A stretch of DNA of 64,000 nucleotides from Nakamurella sp. PAMC28650 (GCF_014303395.1 NZ_CP060298.1:3491001-3555000); one strand, 5' to 3'. Counted from the first letter of the stretch, positions 44,593 through 54,551 are shown. The notes: generated by a model from the sequence alone, not told the origin. Program-made: numbers and translations.

Positions 44593-45435
44593 GTGACGCA
44601 AGCAACCGTGGTCCAGCACCACGCGGGCGGCCAGGACCCGATCGCCGGCAACACCCTGTACGCCGACCGCGTCACGATCGCGTTCGGCGGTCTGGTGGCG
44701 GTGAACGACGTGTCGTTCTCGATCCCGCCCAGGTCGGTGGTCAGCCTGATCGGGCCGAACGGTGCCGGCAAGACCACCTTCTTCAACGTGCTGACCGGTC
44801 TGTACGACGCCACCGAGGGCACCGTCTTCCTCAATGGCACCGACATCAACGGAGTGAAGCCGCACAAGCGGGCCGCCCTGGGGATGGCGCGCACCTTCCA
44901 GAACATCCGATTGTTCAACCTGATGACGGCCGAGGAAAACGTCATGGTCGCCATGCATTCCCACCTCAAGGCGGGAATTCTCGGTACCGTGCTGCGACTG
45001 CCCGCCCAGCGACGCGAGGAGCGGGCCGCCAGGGACATGGCCAGGGAACTGCTGGAATTCGTCGGGATCGGCAAGGTCGAGGGGGAACTCGCCCGCAACC
45101 TCTCCTACGGCGACCAACGTCGGCTCGAGGTCGCGAGAGCGCTGGCGCTGCAACCCAAGATCCTGTTGCTCGACGAGCCGACCGCCGGAATGAACCCGCA
45201 GGAAAGTGCCCAGTTCAACGAGTTCGTCTACCGTGTGCGCGATGCGAAGGATCTCTCCGTCCTCCTGATCGAGCACGACATGAGCGTCATCATGAAGGTC
45301 AGCGAGCGGATCACCGTGCTCGACCGCGGCAGCCTGATCGCCGAAGGTACGCCGGACGAGATCAGGAACAATCAACAGGTGATCGAGGCCTATCTGGGCA
45401 AGACCGGCACCCGCGAGGGGAGAAGGAAGAAATGA
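44593..45435 (+). CDS. livG: Branched-chain amino-acid ABC transporter ATPase LivG
   Basis: ATP-binding subunit of 280 residues. It has Walker A GPNGAGKT, the LivG-type insert after the Q-loop (RTFQNIRLFNLMTAEENV), the signature LSYGDQRRLE, Walker B LLLDEPTAGMNP and the H-loop IEHDMSV. The C-terminal AYLGKTG matches the family. GTG start 2 bp after livM; the stop overlaps livF by four bases (ATGA). Confidence 0.95.
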   Translation: MTQATVVQHHAGGQDPIAGNTLYADRVTIAFGGLVAVNDVSFSIPPRSVVSLIGPNGAGKTTFFNVLTGLYDATEGTVFLNGTDINGVKPHKRAALGMARTFQNIRLFNLMTAEENVMVAMHSHLKAGILGTVLRLPAQRREERAARDMARELLEFVGIGKVEGELARNLSYGDQRRLEVARALALQPKILLLDEPTAGMNPQESAQFNEFVYRVRDAKDLSVLLIEHDMSVIMKVSERITVLDRGSLIAEGTPDEIRNNQQVIEAYLGKTGTREGRRKK

Positions 45436-46208
45436 CGATCTCCGCGAGTGCTGTCCCGTCCTCGTCCAGCCGCCCGGCCATCAGGGGCGAAGGCAAGAAC
45501 GTCATTCTCGATCTCAAGTCGCTGAACGTGAACTACGGCAACATCGCCGCAGTCAAAGACCTGAACATGACGGTCTACGAGGGCGAGATCGTCACCTTGA
45601 TCGGCTCCAACGGCGCCGGCAAGTCCACCACCCTGCGGACCATCTCCGGTCTGCTCAAACCGCGCAGCGGTGAGGTGGTCTTCAAGGGCCGGAAGATCAA
45701 CGGGATTCCCGGCCACGACGTGGTCAAGCTCGGCATCTGCCAGTCGCCGGAGGGTCGGAAGATCTTCCAGCGCATGACGGTGTCGGAGAATCTCGATCTG
45801 GGAGCCTTCACCAGGAACGACACCGCTCAGATCGCCCTGGACCGCGAGCGGGTGCTGGAGCTGTTCCCGCGGCTCCGCGAGCGGATCACCCAGAAGGCGG
45901 GCACCATGTCCGGCGGCGAGCAACAGATGCTCGCGGTGGCCAGGGCGTTGCTGGGCAACCCCAGTCTCCTACTCCTGGACGAGCCGTCGATGGGACTTGC
46001 GCCGGTGCTCGTGGATCTCATCTTCGAGACGATCGAAACCATCCGGGCCCAGGGGACGACCGTGCTGCTGGTCGAGCAGAATGCCCTCGCCGCACTCGAG
46101 ATCGCCGACTACGCCTACGTCCTCGAATCGGGTCATCTGAACATGGAGGGCCCGGCCGAGAAACTCCTCGATGACGATTCGGTGGCAGCGGCCTATCTCG
46201 GCGGCTGA
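45432..46208 (+). CDS. livF: Branched-chain amino-acid ABC transporter ATPase LivF
   Basis: Second ATPase, 258 residues. It has Walker A GSNGAGKST, ICQSPEGRKIFQRMTVSENL around the Q-loop, signature MSGGEQQML, Walker B LLLDEPSMGLAPV and H-loop VEQNALAA. The first 22 residues are Ser-rich and extra to the family. It ends the operon and overlaps the tail of the opposite-strand ABC gene by 16 bp. Confidence 0.95.
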   Translation: MTISASAVPSSSSRPAIRGEGKNVILDLKSLNVNYGNIAAVKDLNMTVYEGEIVTLIGSNGAGKSTTLRTISGLLKPRSGEVVFKGRKINGIPGHDVVKLGICQSPEGRKIFQRMTVSENLDLGAFTRNDTAQIALDRERVLELFPRLRERITQKAGTMSGGEQQMLAVARALLGNPSLLLLDEPSMGLAPVLVDLIFETIETIRAQGTTVLLVEQNALAALEIADYAYVLESGHLNMEGPAEKLLDDDSVAAAYLGG

Positions 46209-47836
46209 CCTCCCGTCGTCCGGAACGGGAACGGCGACGGTGACAGGGGCTGGAGGTCCCTGATCGCCCCGGCCGACGCGATGAAGACCGGATCGTGAGA
46301 GGCGGCGAGCACCGCGCCTCCCCGTTCGGTGACCGCCCGGACCGCGGCGGCGACCATCATCGCCGAGCGCTCGTCCTGCTGCGACGTCGGCTCGTCCAGC
46401 ACCACCAGTGCTGCGCCGGACACCAGGCATCTGGCCACGGCCACCCGCTGACGCTCGCCGCCGGAGAGCAGCCCGACCGGCTGTTCGAGCAGCCCGGTCA
46501 GGCCGAGATCCGCTGCCACCCTGAGCACGTCGTCGCCGGGTCGGCGTCGGAGCATGGCGACGAACCAGAGGTTCTCCCGCACGGTCAGCGCGTCGGGCAG
46601 GATCGTGCTCTGCGGCGCCATGGCCGCGTGGTCGCGACGCAGCCGGGCCCGCCCGGAACGGTCCACCCCGCTCCAGTCGGTGGCCGCGATCCGGACCGTG
46701 CCGTGGGTCGGGTCGAGCAGACCGACGGACAGGCCGAGCAGGGTCGACTTCCCGGAGCCCGATGGCCCGCGCAGCACCACGTGGTCGCCCGGATGCAGGA
46801 TCAGATCGAAGTGCGAGAACACCGTGCTGGTGCCGAAAACCATGCCCACGTCGGTCATCCGCAGGATCGGGCGGGCCGAAGCAGGATGGTGCGCCACCGG
46901 GGGCAGGACCGCCACCGGTGTCACCGCGGTGATCCGTGGCGCCTCTTGATCGACGACGCTGCCACGACCGTCGAACGAGGGCAGCGTGGGGTCGGGCGTG
47001 AGTTGGACGGCTCCGTCCGGCAGGGCTCTGGCCTGCAGCGTGATCGACCCGCGACCGCCCGCGGTGGCGGGTCGTCCCAGTACCTCGGCAGGCAGCCGCA
47101 GCCAACCCTGCCCGTCCAGCACCTGCAGTTCGCCCTGGTCCGTCCCCGGTGTCCACTGCTCGGCGACCCGCCCGTCCCGAATCCGGACCGCGCGGTCCAC
47201 CGCCTCAGATGCTCTGCGATCGTGGCTGACCAGGATGAGTGCTGCGCCGTGGGATCGGCCGGCCCCGGCCAGCAGCTGGTACACCTGACGTGCGGCGAGT
47301 TCGTCCAGCTCGCCGGTCGGTTCGTCCGCCAGGATCAGTGCCGGGTCGTGCGCCAGGGCGGCGCAGATCGCGACCCGCTGTGCCTCCCCACCCGACAGCG
47401 TCGTGATCGATCGATCGCCCAGATGTGCCAGACCAAGGCGTTCCAGCGTCTCGGTGGCCTTCTGCGCCGCCGGGCCGGCGGCCAGGCCGGCCAGTCGCAG
47501 CTGCAGCGCGACGTTCTCGACCACACGCCATTCCGGGAGAAGGGCGCGGCGGGCGTGTTGGTCGACCAGGCCGACGCTCGAACGCCGCCAGCGGCGCCGC
47601 GCCGATCCCGACAACCTGGTCAGATCGGTGCCGGCCACTTCGACGGACCCGGCAGTGGCGGCGCGTTCGCCGGTCAGCAGCCGCAACAGGGTCGACTTGC
47701 CGGATCCGTTCGGCCCCTGTACGAGGAGCCGTTCCCCGGCGGCCACCTCGAGGTCGAGGCCGCGGAGCGCCATCACGGTGCCGGCCGGCGAGGGGTAGGC
47801 CACGAAGGCGTCGGTGACACGCACCAGGTCGGTCAT
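46193..47836 (-). CDS. ABC ATPase with two nucleotide-binding domains (LolD/MacB-like)
   Basis: A 547-residue protein with two complete ATP-binding domains in tandem. NBD1 has GPNGSGKST, LSGGEAQR and LILADEPTGELDE; NBD2 has GPSGSGKST, LSGGERQR and LVVLDEPTSQQDE. A 90-residue linker joins them. The pattern resembles the MacB/LolD group, which drives mechanotransmission with FtsX-type permeases rather than classical import. The permease gene lies directly upstream, overlapping by 4 bp, so the two should form one complex. Substrate unknown. Confidence 0.88.
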   Translation of the reverse strand: MTDLVRVTDAFVAYPSPAGTVMALRGLDLEVAAGERLLVQGPNGSGKSTLLRLLTGERAATAGSVEVAGTDLTRLSGSARRRWRRSSVGLVDQHARRALLPEWRVVENVALQLRLAGLAAGPAAQKATETLERLGLAHLGDRSITTLSGGEAQRVAICAALAHDPALILADEPTGELDELAARQVYQLLAGAGRSHGAALILVSHDRRASEAVDRAVRIRDGRVAEQWTPGTDQGELQVLDGQGWLRLPAEVLGRPATAGGRGSITLQARALPDGAVQLTPDPTLPSFDGRGSVVDQEAPRITAVTPVAVLPPVAHHPASARPILRMTDVGMVFGTSTVFSHFDLILHPGDHVVLRGPSGSGKSTLLGLSVGLLDPTHGTVRIAATDWSGVDRSGRARLRRDHAAMAPQSTILPDALTVRENLWFVAMLRRRPGDDVLRVAADLGLTGLLEQPVGLLSGGERQRVAVARCLVSGAALVVLDEPTSQQDERSAMMVAAAVRAVTERGGAVLAASHDPVFIASAGAIRDLQPLSPSPFPFRTTGGQPPR

Positions 47837-50800
47837 CTCAGGTCGAGTTCCGGTGGTTGCGGGTACCGCTCACGCAACGCGGTGGCCGCCGAGAGCGCGC
47901 TGGCCAGCAGGCAGGCACCCAGGGTGAGGCCGATGATGGTGGCCGTCCACCCGCCGCCCAGACTGACGCTCAGGGGTGGCGTCACCGCCGCGCCACCGGG
48001 GCCGACCCCGATCAACGCCACCGCGGTCCCGGTCAGCGCCGCACCGGCGACCGCACCCAGCGGCACACCGAGACCGATGACGGCGCAGACCCGGAGGAAC
48101 AGCACCCACCGGATCGACGGTGGCCCGAGGCCGTCCAACTCCCAGGCCAGATGGTCGGCAGCAGCATCCTGCCGGTCCACCCTGACCGACATCGCCATCG
48201 AGGCCATCGCCATGGTCAGGGCGATGATCCCGGCGAGTGCCAGGAGTGTGCCGGACCTGGTGGCTACCGGGTCGGCGGCCAGCAACTGCTCGATCTGTGC
48301 TCTCCGGTAGATGGTGGCCGTGCTGGCCGGGGAACTCGTGAGAGCGGCGGCGAGGGCCGGCAGCGCCGACTCGGGTGCGGCGATCCAGACCTGGGTGACC
48401 GAGGCCGTACCGGGTGCGGTGCGGTCGAGCAGGGCTGCCACCTGGGTGCGGTCCGCGACCACGAAGCGGGTACCGATGGTGGGCATCCGGGGCAGGATCG
48501 CGACCACCCGTGCGCGCAGGGTCAGACCGGACACCGTGACCGCGACGATGCCGTTCTGCGCCCCCGCCGCGGTGGTCGGGTCCACCGCCACCGGGAGGGG
48601 GACCAGATCCGCCCTGGGGACGAACGCCGGACTCAGCACGATCCGGGCGTCGCCGATCTGGTAGTGGACGGCGAGGTGGGATCCGGGAACGCCGGGCGCC
48701 GGTACGACTGCCGCGGTGTCCGAGCCCCATCCGGCCCAGTTCCAGCTCAGCGCCGCACCATCGGCGGTGGCGGCGCCCAACGTCAGGTCGCCCGTCGGCA
48801 GCGCGTGGTCCGTGTTGCCCTCGCCGACCGCATGTTGGCGATGCACGAGGCTGTTCGACGTCTCGACCACTTCCAGGGCGACCACCCGGAGGGTCGGCCC
48901 GGCCGGCAGATCCGCCCGCAGCAGGTTTCCATCGGTGGTGAACGCGATCTGCTGCTCGGCGCCCTCCGCAGAAGCCACCCAGAGCTCGACGAAGACGTCC
49001 TGGTTCACCCCGGTCGTCGCGATCCTCAGGCTGCGGGTACCGGCGGGGATCACCGGAACGCTCCCGGTGGACCGGGCCGGGACCACCCTGATCGCCTCCG
49101 CGACCTGACGGCTGTCGAGCTCGGCCCCGGTGACCGCACCGAAGTCGTGCATCAGCGCGACCGCCCCGGGGTCGATGCCGGTCAGGGGCAGCCCGGTGGC
49201 GCGACCGGTGCCGCCGAACACGGTCACCGCGCTGGTGATGATCGGATCGATGACCACACCTGGATCGATGGCGTGGAGGGCCGCCGGTTGCAGCACGCTC
49301 AGTGGGGTGGCGACGCTACGGCTGGGCGCGATCCGTGCGTCCAGCGGTACCAGGTAGGAGGCCTGATCCGTCGCCGACTGCCGCAGGGTCGCCTGGTAGG
49401 AACCGGCAAAGACGACCGAACAGGTTGCGGCGGCGAGGAATCCGGCCGCAACCGCCGGCGCCAGCGCCCGACGCTGCACCCCCAGGATCGCGATCTGACC
49501 GATGATGCCGACCCGCCCCCGCCGGCCGAGACGTCGGAACAGGCCGACCAGCAACGGCCAGCACCTGGCGGCGACCAGTCCGGCGGCCACCGAGATCACG
49601 GTGGTCACACCGGTGGTCAGGGGATCCGTGCCCGCCGAGTCGGTCCCGGGACCGGTCAGCACGAGAACGGTCAGCGAGATCGAGGCCACCAGCAGGCAGT
49701 CCAACGCCACCCGTGTCGTCCGCTCGGCGTCCCTCGGCCACAGTGCGACCGCGACTGCCAGCACCACAGCGGCGATGCCCAGCCAGGCCAGCGTCGGCCA
49801 CGCACCCTGGAGGGCGGTCACCGCCGTGTCGACCCGGCCGGCGGGCATGCGCCCCGAGAGTGCGGCGACGATGCCGGTCCCCACCGCCGCGCCGATGAGC
49901 ACACCCGCGGTCACCACCACCGAGATCTGCAGGACCGGGGTCGCGACCAGCTGAGCCCTGGTGGCACCACGTCGCGACAGCAGACCCACCACCAGTTGCT
50001 GGCGGCGACGGCTGCCGCCGGCGGCGGCCAGGCAGAAGCCCAACTGCAGGACGGCGGCGCCGGCACCCAGGATGGTGAATCGTGCGGCGGAGGCAGAGGC
50101 CCGGCCCGCGGCGGCGACGACTGCGTCCTCGGGCCAGCTGATCGAGAGTCCGCCGACCTTGACGTTGAGATCGTCGGCCAGCGAGGACAAACCCTGCCGG
50201 AAGGCCAGGACCCCGGTGCGGGCAATCGCCCGGCCGGTGAGCGAGCTGACCCAGGCGGTGGTGCGGCCGAACAGGGTCAGTGGCGCCAGCGCGGCCATCT
50301 CGTCCACCGAATCGCCGAGCAGCAGCGGCTGCTGGTCATCGATCAGACCACTCCCGACCAGCCGGTCGTCCAGGAGTTCGGCGGTGCCGGTGACCACCAG
50401 ACCGAGCTGTCGGGCCGCCGGGACGATCGAGGCGATGCTGACGGGTGGGGCGCTCGGCCCGCCGGTGGCACTGAGCAATACTTCGCACCGGGTCGGAACA
50501 CACGACCTCGGCGCACGGCCCGAGGTCAGCCGTACTTCCTTCGCGACACCGTCAGCGGCTCCGAGGGTGAAGGTACTGCCGGCCACCGACAGCTGGCGGT
50601 AGGCCATCAATCGTTGGGTGGTCGACACTTCGAGAGTGACGAACCGCTGACGGATGGCCGAGTCCTCCGCCCGCTGATCGGCGACGCCCAGGGTCTGGCT
50701 GCTGACGGCCAGCACGGTGCGCTGCGGCGCCGGGACCTGATCGACCGCGGCCTCCACGGCGGCGTTCTCGGCCGTCAACCGAAGGCCACCGGCGACCAGG

Positions 50801-50898
50801 GGGAGCACCCCCGCCACCGCGATGCCCAGCGCCAGGGTCGCCCAGCGGGAGGGGCGATGCCTCAGGCCGGCCACGGCCAGGGCGGCGGTCACCCACAC
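47833..50898 (-). CDS. Large FtsX-type ABC permease
   Basis: A 1021-residue membrane protein with the layout of a fused FtsX/MacB-type permease. It has an N-terminal helix (about 15-35) and a large extracytoplasmic region. A first helix set (about 300-460) and further helices near 490-560 follow. Then comes a second soluble region with two cysteine-poor beta-rich parts, and a C-terminal helix triplet ending ALSAATALRERYPQP. GTG 50898 follows GGAGAGG; an in-frame GTG at 50892 is an alternative. It pairs with the tandem ATPase downstream. Such systems export lipids or peptides or signal to cell-wall enzymes; which applies here cannot be told. Confidence 0.8.
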   Translation of the reverse strand: MWVTAALAVAGLRHRPSRWATLALGIAVAGVLPLVAGGLRLTAENAAVEAAVDQVPAPQRTVLAVSSQTLGVADQRAEDSAIRQRFVTLEVSTTQRLMAYRQLSVAGSTFTLGAADGVAKEVRLTSGRAPRSCVPTRCEVLLSATGGPSAPPVSIASIVPAARQLGLVVTGTAELLDDRLVGSGLIDDQQPLLLGDSVDEMAALAPLTLFGRTTAWVSSLTGRAIARTGVLAFRQGLSSLADDLNVKVGGLSISWPEDAVVAAAGRASASAARFTILGAGAAVLQLGFCLAAAGGSRRRQQLVVGLLSRRGATRAQLVATPVLQISVVVTAGVLIGAAVGTGIVAALSGRMPAGRVDTAVTALQGAWPTLAWLGIAAVVLAVAVALWPRDAERTTRVALDCLLVASISLTVLVLTGPGTDSAGTDPLTTGVTTVISVAAGLVAARCWPLLVGLFRRLGRRGRVGIIGQIAILGVQRRALAPAVAAGFLAAATCSVVFAGSYQATLRQSATDQASYLVPLDARIAPSRSVATPLSVLQPAALHAIDPGVVIDPIITSAVTVFGGTGRATGLPLTGIDPGAVALMHDFGAVTGAELDSRQVAEAIRVVPARSTGSVPVIPAGTRSLRIATTGVNQDVFVELWVASAEGAEQQIAFTTDGNLLRADLPAGPTLRVVALEVVETSNSLVHRQHAVGEGNTDHALPTGDLTLGAATADGAALSWNWAGWGSDTAAVVPAPGVPGSHLAVHYQIGDARIVLSPAFVPRADLVPLPVAVDPTTAAGAQNGIVAVTVSGLTLRARVVAILPRMPTIGTRFVVADRTQVAALLDRTAPGTASVTQVWIAAPESALPALAAALTSSPASTATIYRRAQIEQLLAADPVATRSGTLLALAGIIALTMAMASMAMSVRVDRQDAAADHLAWELDGLGPPSIRWVLFLRVCAVIGLGVPLGAVAGAALTGTAVALIGVGPGGAAVTPPLSVSLGGGWTATIIGLTLGACLLASALSAATALRERYPQPPELDLR

Positions 50899-50920
50899 GG
50901 GGTGACGGCCTCTCCGATCC

Positions 50921-51346
50921 TCACGCTGTCCCGCGCCGCAGCACGCAGGTGAGCCGGGCGGTGCAGACCCGTTCGCCCGCCTCGTTGCTGACGACGATCT
51001 CGAAGGTGGCCACCGTGCGTCCGACGAAGATCGCCGTCGACTCCCCGGTGACGAAGCCGTCGCGCGCCCCACGGTGGTGCGTGCAGCTGAGTTCCAGCCC
51101 GACCGCCGTGCCCTCCGGAGCAACCACGGTCGCGGCGTGGAACGAGCCGAGGGTCTCGGCCAGCACGGCGCTGGCGCCACCGTGCAGGAGGCCGTACGGC
51201 TGCCGGTTGCCGGCCACCGGCATGCGGCCGGTGACCCGGTCCAGGGTGACCTGGGTCAACTCGATCTCCATCCGCTCGGCCAGCTCGCCGCGGACGGCGT
51301 TCATCCGGGCCAGCTGGTCGGCGACGTCGGGTTCCTGCTCGCTCAT
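50921..51346 (-). CDS. PaaI-like hotdog thioesterase
   Basis: A 141-residue hotdog-fold acyl-CoA thioesterase. The signature GLLHGGASAVLAETLGS around residue 55 includes the active-site HGG and the helix Glu, and LELSCTHHRGARDG is the second strand region. The start ATG 51346 has AGGAG at 6 nt. It stands 22 bp upstream of the FtsX-type permease on the same strand and diverges from polA. Substrate unknown; phenylacetyl-CoA-type aryl thioesters are usual in the family. Confidence 0.88.
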   Translation of the reverse strand: MSEQEPDVADQLARMNAVRGELAERMEIELTQVTLDRVTGRMPVAGNRQPYGLLHGGASAVLAETLGSFHAATVVAPEGTAVGLELSCTHHRGARDGFVTGESTAIFVGRTVATFEIVVSNEAGERVCTARLTCVLRRGTA

Positions 51347-51387
51347 CTGACACTCCTGCGCATCGGTGGGCTGTCGGTGCTTGACCA

Positions 51388-51393
51388 TAGACT
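51388..51393 (+). promoter_or_regulatory. -10-like hexamer of polA
   Basis: TAGACT ends 7 nt before the GTG at 51401. It suggests a leaderless polA transcript that starts with the GTG rather than the adjacent ATG. Confidence 0.4.
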
Positions 51394-51400
51394 CGACCGC

Positions 51401-54163
51401 GTGATGGCTACTGCTGCGCCCGCGACGAGAACCACCCGGTCCAAGGCTGCGCCCGCTCGTGTGGCGACCGACTCCAGACCCAGCCTGCTGCTGCTCGACG
51501 GGCACTCGCTGGCCTACCGGGCGTTCTTCGCCCTCCCGGTGGAGAAATTCTCCACCACCACCGGTCAGCCCACCAACGCGGTCTACGGGTTCACCTCGAT
51601 GTTGATCAACCTGCTGCGGGACGAGCGGCCGACCCACGTGGCGGTGGCCTTCGACCTGTCGCGTCAGACGTGGCGCAGCGAGGAGTTCGCCGACTACAAG
51701 GCGAACCGCTCCGCCTCGCCGGCCGACTTCAAGGGTCAGGTCGAATTGATCAAAGAGGTGCTCGGCGCACTGCGGATCGAGGTGTTGACGGCCGAGAACT
51801 TCGAGGCGGACGACGTCATCGCCACCCTGACCACCCGCGCCGAGGCGGAGAACATGACGGTCAAGATCTGCACCGGCGACCGCGACGCCCTCCAACTGGT
51901 CACCCCGTCGGTGACGGTGCTCTACCCCCGGCGCGGTGTCTCGGACATGACAAGGTTCACGCCGGAGGAGGTGCTGGACAAGTACGGTCTGACGCCCGCG
52001 CAGTACCCGGACTTCGCCGCGCTGCGCGGGGATCCCTCCGATAATCTGCCCGGCATCCCGGGGGTGGGGGAGAAGACGGCCGCGAAGTGGGTGCGCGAGT
52101 TCGGTTCGCTCGCCGAACTGGTCGACCGGGTCGACGAGATCCCGGGCAAGACCGGAGATGCGCTGCGCGCCGGTCTGTCGGGCGTCCTGCAGAACCGGCG
52201 GCTGACCGAACTGGTCCGGGACGTCGACCTCACCGCCGACCCTCTGGACCTGGTGGCCCAGCCCTACGACCGCGAGGCCGTGCACGAGATCTTCGACAAC
52301 CTGCAGTTCAAGGTCCTGCGGGAACGCCTGCTGGAGACCTTCGAGCAGGCCGACGAAACCAGCACCGAGGGATTCGACGTCGCCGGAGTGCGTCTCGAGG
52401 CCGGTCAGGTGGCGCCGTGGCTGGACAGGCACGCGGCGGGCACGGTCGGGATCTCGCTCCGCGGGACCTGGGCGCCGGGCGGCGGCGACGTCAGCACCAT
52501 CGCGGTGGCCGATGCTGCAGGGGTCAGCGCCGTCATCGACGTCACGACCCTGGACCCGGCGGACGACGCGGCGGTCGCGCGATGGCTGTCGGACCCGGCC
52601 CGGCCGAAGGTCGGTCACGACCTCAAGGGTCCGGTCAACGCCCTCGCCGCCCGGGGCTGGAGCGTGCAGGGCATCACCAGTGACACCGCGCTGGCCGCCT
52701 ACCTCGCGCTTCCCGGGCAGCGGGCGTTCGATCTCGGCGACCTGGTGCAGAGGTATCTGCATCGCACCCTGGATGCCGGGCCGGGGGCAACGGACGAGGC
52801 CGAGCAGCTCACCCTGACCTTCGAGGAGCCGGCGGCCGTCGACCAGCAGGTGGTGGACGACCGCGCCGAGATGATCAAGGCGCTCGCCGTCATCGATCTG
52901 GCTGCGGCGCTGCAGGTCTCGCTCGAGGAGAGCGGGCAACAGGCGCTGCTGACCGAGATCGAGCTGCCGGTGATGGAGGTACTCGGCCGGATGGAGCGCT
53001 GCGGCATCGCCGTGGACGTGCCGTATCTCGAGGATCTGCGATCCACGTTCGAATCCGAGGCCAACACGGCTGCGCTGGCTGCCTACGCCGTGATCGGGCA
53101 CGAGGTGAACCTCGGGTCGCCCAAGCAGTTGCAGGTGGTGCTGTTCGACGAGCTGAACATGCCCAAGACGAAGAAGACCAAGACCGGATACACCACCGAT
53201 GCCGACGCGCTGGTGGCGCTGCACGAGCAGACGCAGCATCCGTTCATGACGCACCTGCTCCGTCATCGTGACGTCACCAAGCTCAAGACCACGGTGGAGG
53301 GTCTGCTCAAGGCGGTCGGCGAGGACGGCCGGATCCACACCACCTACCTGCAGACGGTGGCCGCGACCGGACGGCTCTCCTCGACCGAGCCGAACCTCCA
53401 GAACATCCCGGTCCGCACCGACGAGGGCCGCCGGATCCGGGCCGCGTTCGTCCCGGCCACCGGTTTCGACAGCCTGATCACCGCCGACTACTCGCAGATC
53501 GAGATGCGGATCATGGCCCACCTGTCGGAGGATCTGGCGCTGATCGAGGCGTTCCGGTCGGGCGAGGACCTGCACACCGCGGTGGCGATCAGGGCCTTCG
53601 GCATCACGGCCGCGGAGGTCACCCCTGAGCTGCGGCGGCGGATCAAGGCGATGAGTTACGGCCTGGCGTACGGGCTCTCGGCCTTCGGCCTGTCCGGCCA
53701 GTTGAAGATCAGCGTCGAGGAGGCCCGTGAGCAGATGGACGCCTACTTCGCCCGTTTCGGCGGCATCCGCGACTACCTGCGCCGCGCGGTCGACGTCGCC
53801 AGGCTCGACGGATACACCCAGACGATCTACGGCCGACGCCGCTACCTTCCCGATCTGACCAGCGATCAGCGGCAGCGGCGCGAGCTCGCCGAGAGGGCCG
53901 CCCTGAACGCTCCGATCCAGGGCAGTGCGGCGGACATCATCAAGGTCGCCATGCTCAACGTGCAACGCCGCATCGACGCCGAGGGTCTGAAGTCGCGGTT
54001 GCTGCTCCAGGTGCACGACGAGCTGCTCTGCGAGGTCGCCCCCGGTGAGCAGGAGCAACTCACCACCCTGCTGCGGGAGGAGATGGCAGGCGCCTTCCCT
54101 CTGCAGGTCGACCTGGACGTGTCCGTGGGTGTCGGGAAGAGCTGGGACGCGGCGGCGCACTGA
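51401..54163 (+). CDS. polA: DNA polymerase I
   Basis: Repair and Okazaki-fragment polymerase of 920 residues (919 if ATG 51404 is used). The N-terminal 5'-3' exonuclease has LLLLDGHSLAYRAF, FEADDVIATL and GDPSDNLPGIPGVGEKTA. The middle 3'-5' exonuclease-like domain lacks the DTE motif (TVGISLRGTW instead), so proofreading is probably absent, as in other actinobacterial Pol I. The polymerase domain has motif A DYSQIEMRIMAHLSED, the O-helix RRRIKAMSYGLAYGLS and motif C LLQVHDELLCEV. A Thr/Ala-rich N-terminal extension of 25 residues precedes the conserved part. Confidence 0.95.
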   Translation: MMATAAPATRTTRSKAAPARVATDSRPSLLLLDGHSLAYRAFFALPVEKFSTTTGQPTNAVYGFTSMLINLLRDERPTHVAVAFDLSRQTWRSEEFADYKANRSASPADFKGQVELIKEVLGALRIEVLTAENFEADDVIATLTTRAEAENMTVKICTGDRDALQLVTPSVTVLYPRRGVSDMTRFTPEEVLDKYGLTPAQYPDFAALRGDPSDNLPGIPGVGEKTAAKWVREFGSLAELVDRVDEIPGKTGDALRAGLSGVLQNRRLTELVRDVDLTADPLDLVAQPYDREAVHEIFDNLQFKVLRERLLETFEQADETSTEGFDVAGVRLEAGQVAPWLDRHAAGTVGISLRGTWAPGGGDVSTIAVADAAGVSAVIDVTTLDPADDAAVARWLSDPARPKVGHDLKGPVNALAARGWSVQGITSDTALAAYLALPGQRAFDLGDLVQRYLHRTLDAGPGATDEAEQLTLTFEEPAAVDQQVVDDRAEMIKALAVIDLAAALQVSLEESGQQALLTEIELPVMEVLGRMERCGIAVDVPYLEDLRSTFESEANTAALAAYAVIGHEVNLGSPKQLQVVLFDELNMPKTKKTKTGYTTDADALVALHEQTQHPFMTHLLRHRDVTKLKTTVEGLLKAVGEDGRIHTTYLQTVAATGRLSSTEPNLQNIPVRTDEGRRIRAAFVPATGFDSLITADYSQIEMRIMAHLSEDLALIEAFRSGEDLHTAVAIRAFGITAAEVTPELRRRIKAMSYGLAYGLSAFGLSGQLKISVEEAREQMDAYFARFGGIRDYLRRAVDVARLDGYTQTIYGRRRYLPDLTSDQRQRRELAERAALNAPIQGSAADIIKVAMLNVQRRIDAEGLKSRLLLQVHDELLCEVAPGEQEQLTTLLREEMAGAFPLQVDLDVSVGVGKSWDAAAH

Positions 54164-54180
54164 TCTCTGGAACCTCCGGG

Positions 54181-54211
54181 TTGCGTTCGAGCGCACTCGA
54201 ACTTCTAGCCT
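54181..54211 (+). promoter_or_regulatory. MerR-type promoter of the SDR gene
   Basis: TTGCGT and TAGCCT are separated by 19 bp, the long spacer typical of MerR-activated promoters. The spacer holds the perfect inverted repeat GTTCGAG-CGCA-CTCGAAC (54185-54202). The ATG follows 7 nt after the -10. Confidence 0.7.
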
Positions 54212-54218
54212 CGACCGC

Positions 54219-54551
54219 ATGAGCAGACAAGCATCGACCTGGATCATCACCGCCGCGTCGAAGGGCTTCGGCCGCGCCCTCGCCGAGGCTGCGCTGGCCG
54301 CGGGCGACGATGTCGTGGCCGCCGTCCGTCGACCGGAGTCGGTCGTCGATCTCGTCCACGCGTACTCGGACCATTTCGCCGTGGAGACGTTCGACGCGTC
54401 CGACTCCGCAGGTGCCCCGGGGTTGGTGCGACGGACCGTCGATCGCTTCGGGCACCTGGACGTCGTGGTGGACAACGCAGGCCGGGCCATCATCGGCGCC
54501 GCGGCCACCGACGTCACGGAGCCGAAGCGGTGCGCCGGTTGGTGTTCCTGA
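54219..54551 (+). pseudogene. Truncated short-chain dehydrogenase (SDR), N-terminal part
   Basis: Only the first third of an SDR remains. The nucleotide-binding motif TAASKGFGRALAEAAL and the NAG motif (VVDNAGRAIIGA) are intact, but the YxxxK active site and the C-terminal two thirds are missing. About 10 codons of unrelated sequence (EPKRCAGWCS) follow before a stop. It ends in the middle of a MerR regulator remnant read in another frame, so a deletion fused the two genes. The promoter is still a good MerR-type promoter. A 110-residue product without an active site is unlikely to be an enzyme. Confidence 0.75.

Noticed and set aside
54045-54218. In-frame extension of the SDR relic back into polA
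   Set aside because: The upstream part is a shadow of the polA 3' end; the MerR-type promoter and ATG 54219 define the gene start.
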